From positions 1,798,001 to 1,862,000 of the forward strand of contig NZ_JABAOB010000001.1 in the NCBI RefSeq assembly GCF_012726295.1: a stretch of DNA of 64,000 nt, given 5' to 3'. A program made the position numbers and the translations under genes. Below the pieces are notes generated by a model. It had not been told where the DNA came from, did no database searches, and was given only the letters and a program-made list of their open reading frames with translations. Positions 43,553 through 51,296 of the stretch are shown piece by piece (position 1 is the first letter of the stretch; each line of letters begins with the position of its first letter). The stretch is from Chitinophaga sp. Ak27. Its GTDB lineage: Bacteria > Bacteroidota > Bacteroidia > Chitinophagales > Chitinophagaceae.

Positions 43553-44263
43553 ATGAAAATAGCGCTCATCGGATATGGGAAAATGGGAAAGGCTATAGAC
43601 GCCATTGCTACGGCGAAAGGGCATGAAATAGTGCTCCGTACCAGCAGCCAGCAGCCGCTGACAAGGGAACAGCTGGCAGGGGTAGATGTAGCCATTGAAT
43701 TTACCGTTCCGGAAACCGCCTACCAGAATATTATCACCTGCTTTGAAGCCAATGTACCCGTAGTGAGCGGTACTACCGGCTGGCTGGATAAATTGCCGGC
43801 CATAAAAGCGTTGTGTGAAGAAAAGAAACAGGCTTTTTTACATACCACCAACTTCAGCATAGGCGTCAATATCTTCTTTGAAGTCAATAAAAAACTGGCC
43901 GAGCTAATGGCGCATCAGCCACAGTATAATGTGTGGATGGAAGAAATTCACCATACCCAAAAGAAAGACGCCCCCAGCGGCACCGCACTTTCCCTGGCTG
44001 AACAGGTAATGTCGTCTGTCACGCGCAAAACCAAGTGGGTAAATGAAGAAAGCAACCAACCCGACACGCTGTCCATCATCTCTAAAAGAATAGATCCGGC
44101 GCCGGGGACCCATATTATCAGTTATACTTCTGCCATCGATGATATTACCATTACGCATACGGCGCATTCCCGCGAAGGATTTGCTGCGGGCGCTGTAGTA
44201 GCGGCAGAATGGCTGAAGGGCAAAACCGGTGTGTTTACTATGCGGGAGGTATTGGGCCTATAG
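43553..44263 (+). CDS. dapB: 4-hydroxy-tetrahydrodipicolinate reductase
   Basis: The 236-residue enzyme reduces HTPA to tetrahydrodipicolinate in lysine and meso-diaminopimelate synthesis. The Rossmann start KIALIGYGKMGKAIDAIA, VSGTTGW, the catalytic EIHHTQKKDAPSGTALSLAE with the His-His pair and K-x-D-x-P-S-G-T-A loop, and HTAHSREGFAAGAV are all there. It is slightly short for the family, as in other Bacteroidota. It follows the parAB-DUF5683 operon by 45 bp and may be co-transcribed with it. Confidence 0.95.
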   Translation: MKIALIGYGKMGKAIDAIATAKGHEIVLRTSSQQPLTREQLAGVDVAIEFTVPETAYQNIITCFEANVPVVSGTTGWLDKLPAIKALCEEKKQAFLHTTNFSIGVNIFFEVNKKLAELMAHQPQYNVWMEEIHHTQKKDAPSGTALSLAEQVMSSVTRKTKWVNEESNQPDTLSIISKRIDPAPGTHIISYTSAIDDITITHTAHSREGFAAGAVVAAEWLKGKTGVFTMREVLGL

Positions 44264-44385
44264 TGCCTGAGCCTCTGCTTTTAGCCCCACTGGCTGCTAG
44301 CGAAAAACTGCTTATCTTTACAGGAATAATAAAAAAGTGCCCGCTGCACTATTCGTTCATCCGGGAGGGATGCAAATCAGTCAGT

Positions 44386-44802
44386 ATGTTATCAAAAAAA
44401 ACACAATACGCTTTTCACGCTTTAGTACACCTGGCAGAAAATGTAGATAAGGGCCCTATCCTTATTTCTGAAATAGCCCAGGAGAAAAATATCTCTATCA
44501 AATTCCTGGAAAATATCCTGTTGGAATTGAAGAATGCCGGGATTCTCGGCAGTAAAAAAGGGAAAGGAGGTGGTTATTACCTGATGCGGCCTCCCAAAGA
44601 GATTGCGTTGGCTAAGATTATCCGCTTGCTGGATGGTCCTATCGCCCTGCTTCCCTGCGTGAGCCTCAACTACTACGAGCGTTGCGAAAATTGCCGTGAC
44701 GAAGCCGTTTGCGGCTTGAATGAAGTGATGGGGAAAGTAAGGGATTCCGCCCTGAAAATATTGGAAAACAAGACGTTGAAAGATATCCTGACACGGAGCT
44801 AG
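44386..44802 (+). CDS. Rrf2-family transcriptional regulator
   Basis: The 138-residue protein starts MLSKKTQYAFHALVHLAE and has the winged-helix segment ISIKFLENILLELKNAGILGSKKGKGGGYYLMRPP of the Rrf2 family. The C-terminal part contains C-x8-C-x2-C-x5-C (CVSLNYYERCENC...VCGL), a spacing suited to an Fe-S cluster. Rrf2 members include IscR, NsrR and CymR. The position directly upstream of cysH, cysD and cysN suggests control of sulfur assimilation. The frame extends to 44209 but those residues overlap dapB and are not family-like; ATG 44386 is the start. TATCTTTA at 44313-44320 may be its -7 box. Confidence 0.9.
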   Translation: MLSKKTQYAFHALVHLAENVDKGPILISEIAQEKNISIKFLENILLELKNAGILGSKKGKGGGYYLMRPPKEIALAKIIRLLDGPIALLPCVSLNYYERCENCRDEAVCGLNEVMGKVRDSALKILENKTLKDILTRS

Positions 44803-44915
44803 GCCTAAAGCGACCAGCTTAAAGCAGAAAGCAAAAAGCTATTAAAGCAAATGATATAAGCGAATATCTTAATACTTCGCAGGTATTATTTGCTTTAATA
44901 GCTTTTTTATTTTAA
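44803..44915. repeat. AAAGC-arm inverted-repeat element, copy 4
   Basis: A perfect 20-bp core stem pairs 44833-44852 with 44888-44907. An outer left arm of AGCTTAAAGCAGAAAGC type has lost its partner on the right (TTTTTTATTTTA). The loop carries AAATGAT, AAGCGAATAT and TTCGC in plus orientation. The element starts at the Rrf2 stop and separates it from the cys genes. Because the right arm ends in T-runs it could terminate transcription. Confidence 0.82.
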
Positions 44916-44974
44916 GTGCTGCCATCCCAGCTTCCCTCCCATGGCTCATTTAAAAGAAAGAAATAAATTTTTAC

Positions 44975-45014
44975 CCTATTAGTCTATCTTTTTTATAGGT
45001 TTTATGTATTTTTG
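44975..45014 (+). promoter_or_regulatory. cysH promoter region with possible operator
   Basis: TATTTTTG at 45007-45014 is a -7 box about 64 bases before the cysH ATG. Just upstream, CCTAT (44975-44979) and ATAGG (44995-44999) form a dyad around the expected -33 region. It could be the site of the adjacent Rrf2 regulator. The box is well supported; the operator is a guess. Confidence 0.4.
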
Positions 45015-45077
45015 TTACGGGAGTGACCGTAATTGCTCCGCTGGCACTACACACATCAATTTATAAGGAAGAGCTAC

Positions 45078-45761
45078 ATGACAGACATTACCACCGCACT
45101 GGCCAACAAATCGGTGGAGGAGTCGATACAGTACCTGGTAGAGCAATACCCAGGGGCTGTGGCTTTCTCAACCTCCTTTGGTCAGGAAGACCAGGTAATA
45201 GCAGATATTATCTGGCGTAACCATTTGCCGGTTAGAGTTTTTACCCTCGACACAGGGCGCCTGTTCCAGGAAACATACGATGTAATGGACCTCACCATGG
45301 CCCGCTACAAACAACCTGTAGAAGTATTTTATCCTGAAACGGCTGCCGTAGAAAAACTGGTGGCTGCCAAAGGGCCTAACAGCTTTTACGAATCGGTGGA
45401 AAACCGCAAGGAATGTTGTGGTGTCCGCAAAGTAGTGCCGCTCAACCGGGCACTAGAAGGCGTAAAAGTGTGGATCACCGGGCTCCGGGCAGAACAATCC
45501 GATAACCGCCAGGGTATGGAAACCCTTGAGTGGGACGCGCAACGCCACCTTTATAAGTACAATCCGCTGATTCATTGGGGTTACGACGAAGTACTGGCCC
45601 ACCTGGAAAAGTACAATGTCCCTTACAATAAGCTGCATGATAAAGGCTTCATCAGCATTGGCTGCGCACCCTGTACACGCGCCATTGAGCCGGGAGAACA
45701 TCCGCGCGCCGGCCGTTGGTGGTGGGAACAGTCGCACAAAGAATGCGGCCTGCACGGATAA
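45078..45761 (+). CDS. cysH: Assimilatory adenylyl-sulfate reductase (CysH family)
   Basis: The 227-residue enzyme reduces activated sulfate to sulfite with thioredoxin. It has the PAPS-reductase core (AVAFSTSFGQEDQVI, VFTLDTGRLFQETY, WITGLRAEQSDNRQ) and the Cys motif CC...CxxC (ENRKECCGVRK and SIGCAPCTRAIEPGE), which binds a 4Fe-4S cluster and marks the APS-type enzyme, with no need for CysC. The C-terminal KECGLHG holds the catalytic cysteine. No cysC is seen nearby, which agrees. I use ATG 45078; earlier frame residues are not family-like. It heads the cysH-cysD-cysN unit. Confidence 0.94.
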   Translation: MTDITTALANKSVEESIQYLVEQYPGAVAFSTSFGQEDQVIADIIWRNHLPVRVFTLDTGRLFQETYDVMDLTMARYKQPVEVFYPETAAVEKLVAAKGPNSFYESVENRKECCGVRKVVPLNRALEGVKVWITGLRAEQSDNRQGMETLEWDAQRHLYKYNPLIHWGYDEVLAHLEKYNVPYNKLHDKGFISIGCAPCTRAIEPGEHPRAGRWWWEQSHKECGLHG

Positions 45762-45809
45762 AATGATCAAGTATAGCTTTTAGAATTCAGCATAAATCAT
45801 TTATAGTCT

Positions 45810-46718
45810 ATGACTAATCAAATCAATTGGGAATTTCCACAGGCACTGGAAGATGAAGCCATTTATATACTCCGCGAAACCGTAGCACAGTTCGAAAAAC
45901 CGGTGCTCCTGTTTTCCGGCGGGAAGGATTCTATCACCCTCGTAAGACTGGCCCAAAAGGCATTTTATCCCGGTAAAATTCCTTTTTCTTTGCTGCACGT
46001 AGATACCGGCCACAACTTCCCTGAAACCATCGCTTTCCGCGACTGGCTGGTAAATACACTGGGGCTGGATATCATTGTAAGAAATGTACAGGACAGTATT
46101 GACCAGGGAAAAGTGCAGGAAGAAACCGGCAAATATGCCAGCAGAAACGCCCTGCAAACTGTTACCCTGCTGGATGCCATTGAAGAAGGCAAGTTTGATG
46201 CCTGTATCGGAGGCGCCCGCCGCGATGAAGAAAAAGCACGCGCTAAAGAAAGAATATTTTCGGTGAGAGATGAATTCGGTCAGTGGAACGCTAAAATGCA
46301 ACGCCCTGAGCTGTTCGACATCCTCAACGGAAAAATCAATATAGGCGAAAACGTAAGGGTATTCCCGATCTCCAACTGGACTGAGCTGGATGTATGGAAT
46401 TACATTGTACGTGAAAAGCTGGAAATACCATCTATCTACTTCTCTCATGAAAGAGAAATCATTGAACGGGATGGTCTTTACTGGCCTTACTCCTCCTTCC
46501 TTAATACAACTGCCGATGAAGTGCCTTTCCGCCAGAAAGTACGCTTCCGTACCGTGGGCGATATGACCTGTACCGCAGCAGTACTTTCCGAAGCAGACAA
46601 ACTGGAAGATATTATTGCCGAAATCATGGAAGCTAAAATCTCTGAACGGGGTGCGCGTATCGACGACAAACGCTCAGAAGCCGCCATGGAAAAGAGAAAA
46701 CAGGCAGGATATTTTTAA
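45810..46718 (+). CDS. cysD: Sulfate adenylyltransferase subunit 2
   Basis: The 302-residue protein is the adenylating subunit of ATP sulfurylase. The PP-loop SGGKDS is at residues 36-41, followed by LLHVDTGHNFPETIAFRD, GGARRDEEKARAKERIFS, FPISNWTELDVWNYI and the C-terminal FRTVGDMTCTAAV and RGARIDDKRSEAAMEKRK. It works with the CysN GTPase to make APS from ATP and sulfate. It is 48 bp after cysH and 76 bp before cysN. Length and motifs match the family fully. Confidence 0.97.
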   Translation: MTNQINWEFPQALEDEAIYILRETVAQFEKPVLLFSGGKDSITLVRLAQKAFYPGKIPFSLLHVDTGHNFPETIAFRDWLVNTLGLDIIVRNVQDSIDQGKVQEETGKYASRNALQTVTLLDAIEEGKFDACIGGARRDEEKARAKERIFSVRDEFGQWNAKMQRPELFDILNGKINIGENVRVFPISNWTELDVWNYIVREKLEIPSIYFSHEREIIERDGLYWPYSSFLNTTADEVPFRQKVRFRTVGDMTCTAAVLSEADKLEDIIAEIMEAKISERGARIDDKRSEAAMEKRKQAGYF

Positions 46719-46794
46719 TTAGTATCCGGGTATTTTCATTTAACTGAACACATTTTTTGAGCGGCAAGCCGCTGCATCTTAAAGCTAAAATATT

Positions 46795-48042
46795 ATGGAG
46801 GTTTTACGTATAGCCACTTCCGGTAGTGTAGATGATGGTAAAAGTACTTTAATAGGCCGTTTATTATACGATACCAATTCTATTCCCCAGGATAAAATGG
46901 AGGCGCTCCACGCCGCCAGCAAAAGAAAAGGACTTGATTTTACGGATCTGTCGCTGCTCACCGATGGACTGGTAGCCGAGCGTGAGCAAGGCATCACCAT
47001 CGATGTGGCGCATATCTATTTTTCCACGCCTACCCGCAAATACATCATTGCAGATACCCCGGGACATATTGAATATACCCGCAACATGGTAACAGGTGCT
47101 TCCAATGCACAGGTATCGCTGATATTGATCGACGCCCGCAAGGGAATTGTGGAACAAACCCACCGTCACTTCTTTATTGCCAACCTGCTGCGCATCCCTT
47201 ACCTGGTGGTATGTGTGAATAAAATGGACCTGGTAGATTACAGCGAAGCACGTTTTAACCAGATCGTGGAAGATTTCCAGGTAATGCTGAGCAACGCCTC
47301 TTTCAAAGGCCAGGAAGTAAAATTCATTCCCATTTCGTCCCTATATGGCGAAAACGTAGCCAGCCGCACCGGTACCATCAGCTGGTACCAGGGCGATACC
47401 CTGCTGGAATACCTGGAGCAGGTATCGTTCGATCATGAAGATAACCAGCACCCAGCCCGCTTTCCCATTCAAAGCGTGATCCGGCCCCGAACTACCGAAT
47501 ACCACGATTTCCGTGGCTTTGCCGGTAAAGTGGCCAGCGGTCATTTTAATGTAGGCGATGAGGTGATATCATTGCCATCGGGACAAAAAAGCCGGATCAA
47601 AACGATTGAGCAATTTGAAAAGCAACTAACGGTAGCGCGCACACGTGAAAGTGTTGTGATTACCCTGGAAGATGAAATAGATAGCAGTCGCGGTAACATG
47701 CTGGTAAAAACCACCGATGTACCGCAGCAACTGAAAGAAGTAAGCGCTAATATCTGCTGGATGGACCAGCAAAAACTGACCAATGGTAAAACGTATTTAC
47801 TGCAGCATGGCGTTAACCGGGTGAAGGCGAAAGTACAGCAGATCCAGTATATTACAGACGTTACCAATCACCTGCAGAAAGCAGATAAAACAGAGATGGG
47901 CCTGAATGATATCGGAAAAGTATCCATTAAGACTGCTGCCCCGATATTTGCCGATGCTTATCAGAACAATCCGGCCAATGGTGCATTCATCCTTATCGAT
48001 GAATTTAACAACACCACGGTAGCGGTAGGATTTATTGATTAA
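46795..48042 (+). CDS. cysN: Sulfate adenylyltransferase subunit 1 (GTPase)
   Basis: The 415-residue protein has translation-factor-type GTPase motifs: G1 GSVDDGKSTLIGRL at residues 10-23, EREQGITIDVAHIYF, DTPGHIEYTRNM and VCVNKMDLVDYS. Beta-barrel domains follow to the end. GTP hydrolysis drives APS formation by CysD. The length matches stand-alone CysN; there is no fused CysC kinase domain, consistent with direct APS reduction by the CysH encoded upstream. A bidirectional hairpin lies directly after the stop. Confidence 0.97.
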   Translation: MEVLRIATSGSVDDGKSTLIGRLLYDTNSIPQDKMEALHAASKRKGLDFTDLSLLTDGLVAEREQGITIDVAHIYFSTPTRKYIIADTPGHIEYTRNMVTGASNAQVSLILIDARKGIVEQTHRHFFIANLLRIPYLVVCVNKMDLVDYSEARFNQIVEDFQVMLSNASFKGQEVKFIPISSLYGENVASRTGTISWYQGDTLLEYLEQVSFDHEDNQHPARFPIQSVIRPRTTEYHDFRGFAGKVASGHFNVGDEVISLPSGQKSRIKTIEQFEKQLTVARTRESVVITLEDEIDSSRGNMLVKTTDVPQQLKEVSANICWMDQQKLTNGKTYLLQHGVNRVKAKVQQIQYITDVTNHLQKADKTEMGLNDIGKVSIKTAAPIFADAYQNNPANGAFILIDEFNNTTVAVGFID

Positions 48043-48058
48043 TGATATCCACATAAAA

Positions 48059-48095
48059 AAGAAGCAGCTAAGATGGGATAACTTAGCTGCTTCTT
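48059..48095. terminator. Bidirectional terminator after cysN
   Basis: A perfect 14-bp stem (48059-48072 with 48082-48095, 9-base loop) lies between the stops of cysN and the leftward dehydrogenase gene. A-rich bases on the left and T-rich bases on the right allow use in both directions. Confidence 0.82.
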
Positions 48096-48111
48096 CTATT
48101 TTACAGATATA

Positions 48112-49050
48112 CTAAATGTTCTTCAGCATATCTTCCGTCATGCGGGCCAGATCATACTCTGGTTTCCAGCCCCAATCCTGACGGGCCTGTGTATCATCAA
48201 TACTGTTTGGCCATCCGTCTGCAATTTCCTGGCGGTAATCCGGCGTATAAGCCATCGTAAACCCGGGAATATGCTTTTTAATTTCTGCACCTATTTCTTT
48301 CGGTGAGAAGCTCATTGCCGAAAGATTATAGGCAGAGCGTACATTGATTTTAGCCGCATCCGCCTCCATCAGTTCAATCGTTGCCCTGATCGCATCCGGC
48401 ATATACATCATAGGGAGGTAGGTGTTTTCGGAAAGGAAGCAGGTATATTGCTGATGTTCCTTGGCTTCATGGAAAATTTCGATTGCGTAATCGGTAGTAC
48501 CGCCGCCGGGTGCTGATTTGTAGCTGATCAGGCCGGGGTAACGCAGGCTCCTTACATCTACGCCAAAACGGTGGTTATAGTATTCGCACCAGCGCTCACC
48601 GGCAAACTTGCTGATACCATAAATGGTAGTAGGCTCAATGATGGTGTGCTGTGGCGTGTCCTGCGCGGGAGAGTTAGGTCCGAATACCGCAATGGAACTA
48701 GGCCAATATACTTTGTCGAGGTTTTCTTCTTTCGCAATATCCAGTACGTTCAGCAGGCTTTGCATATTGATATGCCAGGCCAGCAGCGGATTCTTTTCAC
48801 CCGTAGCCGACAGGATGGCTGCCAGCAGGTACACCTGGGTAATATTGTGACGGATCACCAGCACATGCAGCATTTCCTTGTTCATCACATCCAGCGACAC
48901 ATAGGGGCCTGTTCCTTTCAGCAAATCATGCTCTTCCCGCAGATCAGAAGCCACCACGTTGGTATCTCCATACATCTTTCTTAAGGCCAATGTCAACTCC
49001 ACGCCAATTTGTCCACAGGCGCCAATGACCAGAATCTTATCTTTCTTCAT
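48112..49050 (-). CDS. L-threonine dehydrogenase of the SDR type
   Basis: The 312-residue protein is an extended short-chain dehydrogenase: Rossmann motif VIGACGQIG, catalytic serine region WPSSIAVFG and Y-x3-K in TIYGISKFAGE. The segments RYPGLISYKSAPGGGTTDYAIEIFHEA and WPNSIDDTQARQDWGWK are characteristic of bacterial and animal L-threonine 3-dehydrogenases of this fold, which oxidise threonine to 2-amino-3-ketobutyrate. I start at ATG 49050, just before the first Rossmann strand; the frame upstream to 49119 is not family-like. A TATTTTTG sequence ends one base before this ATG, so either the real promoter is further up or the match is chance. Confidence 0.88.
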   Translation of the reverse strand: MKKDKILVIGACGQIGVELTLALRKMYGDTNVVASDLREEHDLLKGTGPYVSLDVMNKEMLHVLVIRHNITQVYLLAAILSATGEKNPLLAWHINMQSLLNVLDIAKEENLDKVYWPSSIAVFGPNSPAQDTPQHTIIEPTTIYGISKFAGERWCEYYNHRFGVDVRSLRYPGLISYKSAPGGGTTDYAIEIFHEAKEHQQYTCFLSENTYLPMMYMPDAIRATIELMEADAAKINVRSAYNLSAMSFSPKEIGAEIKKHIPGFTMAYTPDYRQEIADGWPNSIDDTQARQDWGWKPEYDLARMTEDMLKNI

Positions 49051-49254
49051 ACAAAAATATAATTGTAAGCTACTTTTTAAATCGGACCGTAATATTAACG
49101 GGTTCGCCGCTATTTCCACTCACGGCACCTCAGCGGATGACAATGTCATAACAATAAAAATACAAATGAGCAGCGCACATGGTTTTGGATTACAATACCA
49201 TGACAATCACGGTAAATGTACTCCTTTCCACCCATGCCTTTACCGGATAATGCC

Positions 49255-49262
49255 TATCTTTG
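49255..49262 (+). promoter_or_regulatory. -7 box of kdsA
   Basis: TATCTTTG matches TAnnTTTG and ends 13 bases before the ATG at 49276. No TTTG is seen at 17-23 bases upstream. Confidence 0.4.
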
Positions 49263-49275
49263 CCCCTTCAATTAA

Positions 49276-50112
49276 ATGACCCAATTTTTTCAAGATATGA
49301 AGCACTTAAAAGCATTATTTAAAGAGCAATACAACCCGGAGAACTTTTTCCTGATTGCTGGTCCCTGTGTAATTGAAGAAGAAGAGATACTGATGACAGT
49401 AGCGGAAAAAGTAACGAAGATCTGTAAACGTTTACAGATTCCCTATATCTTCAAAGCCTCTTACCGTAAGGCCAACCGTACCAGCGTACATTCCTTTACC
49501 GGTATTGGCGATGTAGAAGGATTGGAGCTGTTACAAAAAGTTGGTAAAACATTTAATGTTCCTGTTACCTCCGATATTCACTCTGCAGCAGAAGCGGCTA
49601 TGGCAGCGGCTTATGTAGATGTATTACAGATCCCGGCTTTCCTGTGCCGTCAAACAGACATACTGCTGGCAGCGGCAGAAACCGGCAAGGTGGTGAATGT
49701 AAAGAAAGGACAATTCCTCAGCGGAGAGTCCATGAAATTTGCCGTAGAAAAAATCAAGGGCGCCGGTAATGATCATATCATCCTGACCGAGCGTGGTACT
49801 ACTTTCGGTTACCAGGACCTGGTGGTAGACTACCGCAATATTCCGATTATGAAGCACCTGGGTGAGCCGGTAGTAATGGATTGTACCCACTCCCTGCAGC
49901 AGCCTAACCAAACCAGCGGTGTAACCGGTGGTAACCCGCAAATGATCAGCACTATCGCCAAAGCAGCTATTGCTACCGGTGCGGATGGCTTGTTTATAGA
50001 AACACACCCCGACCCTTCCAAAGCAAAATCTGATGGCGCCAACATGCTGCGCCTCGATCTACTGGAAGAACTGCTGGAGAAACTGGTAGAAATCCGTAAG
50101 GTAGTGCGCTAA
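49276..50112 (+). CDS. kdsA: 3-deoxy-8-phosphooctulonate synthase
   Basis: The 278-residue enzyme condenses arabinose 5-phosphate with PEP to make KDO 8-phosphate for lipopolysaccharide. Diagnostic segments are LIAGPCVIE, FKASYRKANRTSVHSF, VTSDIHS, LQIPAFLCRQTDILLAAA and GNDHIILTERGTTFGYQDLVVDYRNI. The C-terminal part contains CTHSLQQPN and FIETHPDPSKAKSDGANM. A second ATG lies at 49297 and would also give a full enzyme. Its presence supports a Gram-negative envelope. Directly after the stop, TGCGCTA/TAGCGCA and a run of T (50106-50137) form a terminator-like hairpin with GCTTT words. Confidence 0.96.
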   Translation: MTQFFQDMKHLKALFKEQYNPENFFLIAGPCVIEEEEILMTVAEKVTKICKRLQIPYIFKASYRKANRTSVHSFTGIGDVEGLELLQKVGKTFNVPVTSDIHSAAEAAMAAAYVDVLQIPAFLCRQTDILLAAAETGKVVNVKKGQFLSGESMKFAVEKIKGAGNDHIILTERGTTFGYQDLVVDYRNIPIMKHLGEPVVMDCTHSLQQPNQTSGVTGGNPQMISTIAKAAIATGADGLFIETHPDPSKAKSDGANMLRLDLLEELLEKLVEIRKVVR

Positions 50113-50175
50113 ATAGCGCATTATGCTTTCAGCTTTTTTTCCGTAAATTCATAGGACATAAAAACTCTGTTCACT

Positions 50176-50577
50176 ATGATTAGCATTCACGAATTAAAAT
50201 CAGGTGATACCGTTATCACAAACTATGGAGGCACGGAAAAAGAGGGAAAGATTTTGCAGGTAGACCATGAGGATAAGAAAGTGTTGGTAGCTACGGATGA
50301 AAATGAGTATTGGTATGACCTGGACAACCTGTTGCCAGTTCATTTGACGGAAGCTACCTTGCTGAAACTACAGTTTCACAAAGATGAAACTGCTTCGTCG
50401 CCCGCAGGAGGTACTTTATATGTAAGAGGACCTTTCTCGGTAAGAATGTTTGAAGAAGGGCATAAACCCCTGCTTCAGCTGCACTACCGGGATGAAAGCA
50501 GGAATCTGAATGCGCCGATCACGCTGAACGAGCTTCAGAACCACTATCACGGCATGACAAATTTCCACCTGGAATAA
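50176..50577 (+). CDS. Hypothetical protein (133 aa)
   Basis: The 133-residue protein has no signal peptide or membrane segment and looks soluble and beta-rich (GDTVITNYGGTEKEGKILQVDHEDKKVLVATDENEYWYDLDNLLPVHLT). The first half resembles a small barrel of the KOW/SH3 kind; the second half has a strand-helix pattern ending LNELQNHYHGMTNFHLE. I do not recognise the family. It lies 63 bp after kdsA on the same strand and ends in its own strong terminator. Confidence 0.65.
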   Translation: MISIHELKSGDTVITNYGGTEKEGKILQVDHEDKKVLVATDENEYWYDLDNLLPVHLTEATLLKLQFHKDETASSPAGGTLYVRGPFSVRMFEEGHKPLLQLHYRDESRNLNAPITLNELQNHYHGMTNFHLE

Positions 50578-50585
50578 ACGTAAAA

Positions 50586-50620
50586 AACACCGGCCACACA
50601 GTATGTGTGGCCGGTGTTTT
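50586..50620 (+). terminator. Strong intrinsic terminator
   Basis: A perfect 15-bp GC-rich stem (50586-50600 with 50604-50618) with a 3-base loop is followed by a run of T. It is 9 bases past the stop of the 133-aa gene. Confidence 0.9.
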
Positions 50621-50742
50621 TTACTAATACACTGGCGCCGCATTGCTTAAACGATGTGGTGCAGCATAGCCCTACCCTTACCCGGCATTTCTACACGGGT
50701 GTATTCAATGCTTATCCACAAGCAATACTTATAGTTTATTTA

Positions 50743-50964
50743 TCAGAGATAGCGAAGGGGGTTCCTTCTGGCATTCTGGATGTAATTTTTCATATTTACC
50801 CAGAATGCAAGGATCATGTAAACAATGACGGGGGAACCCATTGTAAGGAAAGTGGCATAGATGAAAAAGAAGCGTATGCGGGATGTGGCAACTCCCAGTT
50901 TATCACCGATAGCGGTGCAAACCCCGAACGCTTTCCATTCCACAAAGTCTTTAATCCGGTTCAT
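50743..50964 (-). CDS. PspC-domain membrane protein
   Basis: The 73-residue protein has the PspC pattern: KAFGVCTAIGDKLGVATSRIRFFFIY followed by one or two hydrophobic segments (FLTMGSPVIVYMILAFWV). In enterobacteria PspC is an envelope-stress sensor that binds PspA or PspB; short stand-alone PspC proteins are common in Bacteroidota and their job is less clear. A complete consensus promoter lies just before the ATG, so the mRNA is probably leaderless. The plus-strand frame over it is a shadow. Confidence 0.82.
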   Translation of the reverse strand: MNRIKDFVEWKAFGVCTAIGDKLGVATSRIRFFFIYATFLTMGSPVIVYMILAFWVNMKNYIQNARRNPLRYL

Positions 50965-50968
50965 AGTT

Positions 50969-51000
50969 CAAATTTATCGAATTCCGGCTGGAAAAACAAA
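50969..51000 (-). promoter_or_regulatory. Leaderless promoter of the PspC-like gene
   Basis: On the bottom strand TTTG (51000-50997), a 20-bp spacer and TAAATTTG (50976-50969) match the consensus exactly. Only four bases separate the box from the ATG at 50964, so transcription should begin at or next to the start codon. Confidence 0.72.
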
Positions 51001-51296
51001 CTGTAAAGGAACCTTCTCTTCACCGGTTTAGCATCCTGAATATCAGCAATTTGCCGCCAGGAGGGGCTTTGATATACCCTATTGTAGCCCTCAAAGCAGG
51101 GTGTATAAATTTAATATAACTTTTTTTAATAATTCATTAAAGTATGTTTCCCGTGTGTAGCAAGCATTTGGCGATATGCTACCGGTATAGGAAGTTTATG
51201 CACAGTGTGTATCTCTTAAGTATTTAATTTAAAAACTTGTTGTTTTTAGTGTAATTTTGCAACCAATTTTTAACCGCTCTTAAATTTTTTTTTATC
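51001..51296. other. Divergent intergenic region upstream of aconitase
   Basis: No gene is seen. A hairpin-like pair, TATACCCT (51073-51080) and AGGGTGTATA (51098-51107), has CCCT/AGGG words between its arms. TAATTTTG at 51252-51259 is a -7 box for the aconitase gene, 37 bases before its ATG, without TTTG at normal spacing. Confidence 0.4.

Noticed and set aside
46760..46773. Hairpin between cysD and cysN (AGCGGC-AA-GCCGCT)
   Set aside because: The two-base loop is too tight for the full stem and there is no T-run; not a terminator.
49052..49059. -7 box TATTTTTG for the threonine dehydrogenase gene
   Set aside because: It ends one base before the required ATG, so transcription from it would begin inside the coding sequence; not listed as a promoter.
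50605..51006. 133-codon plus-strand frame over the PspC-like gene
   Set aside because: It overlaps a terminator and is antisense to a gene with clear PspC features and a consensus promoter.
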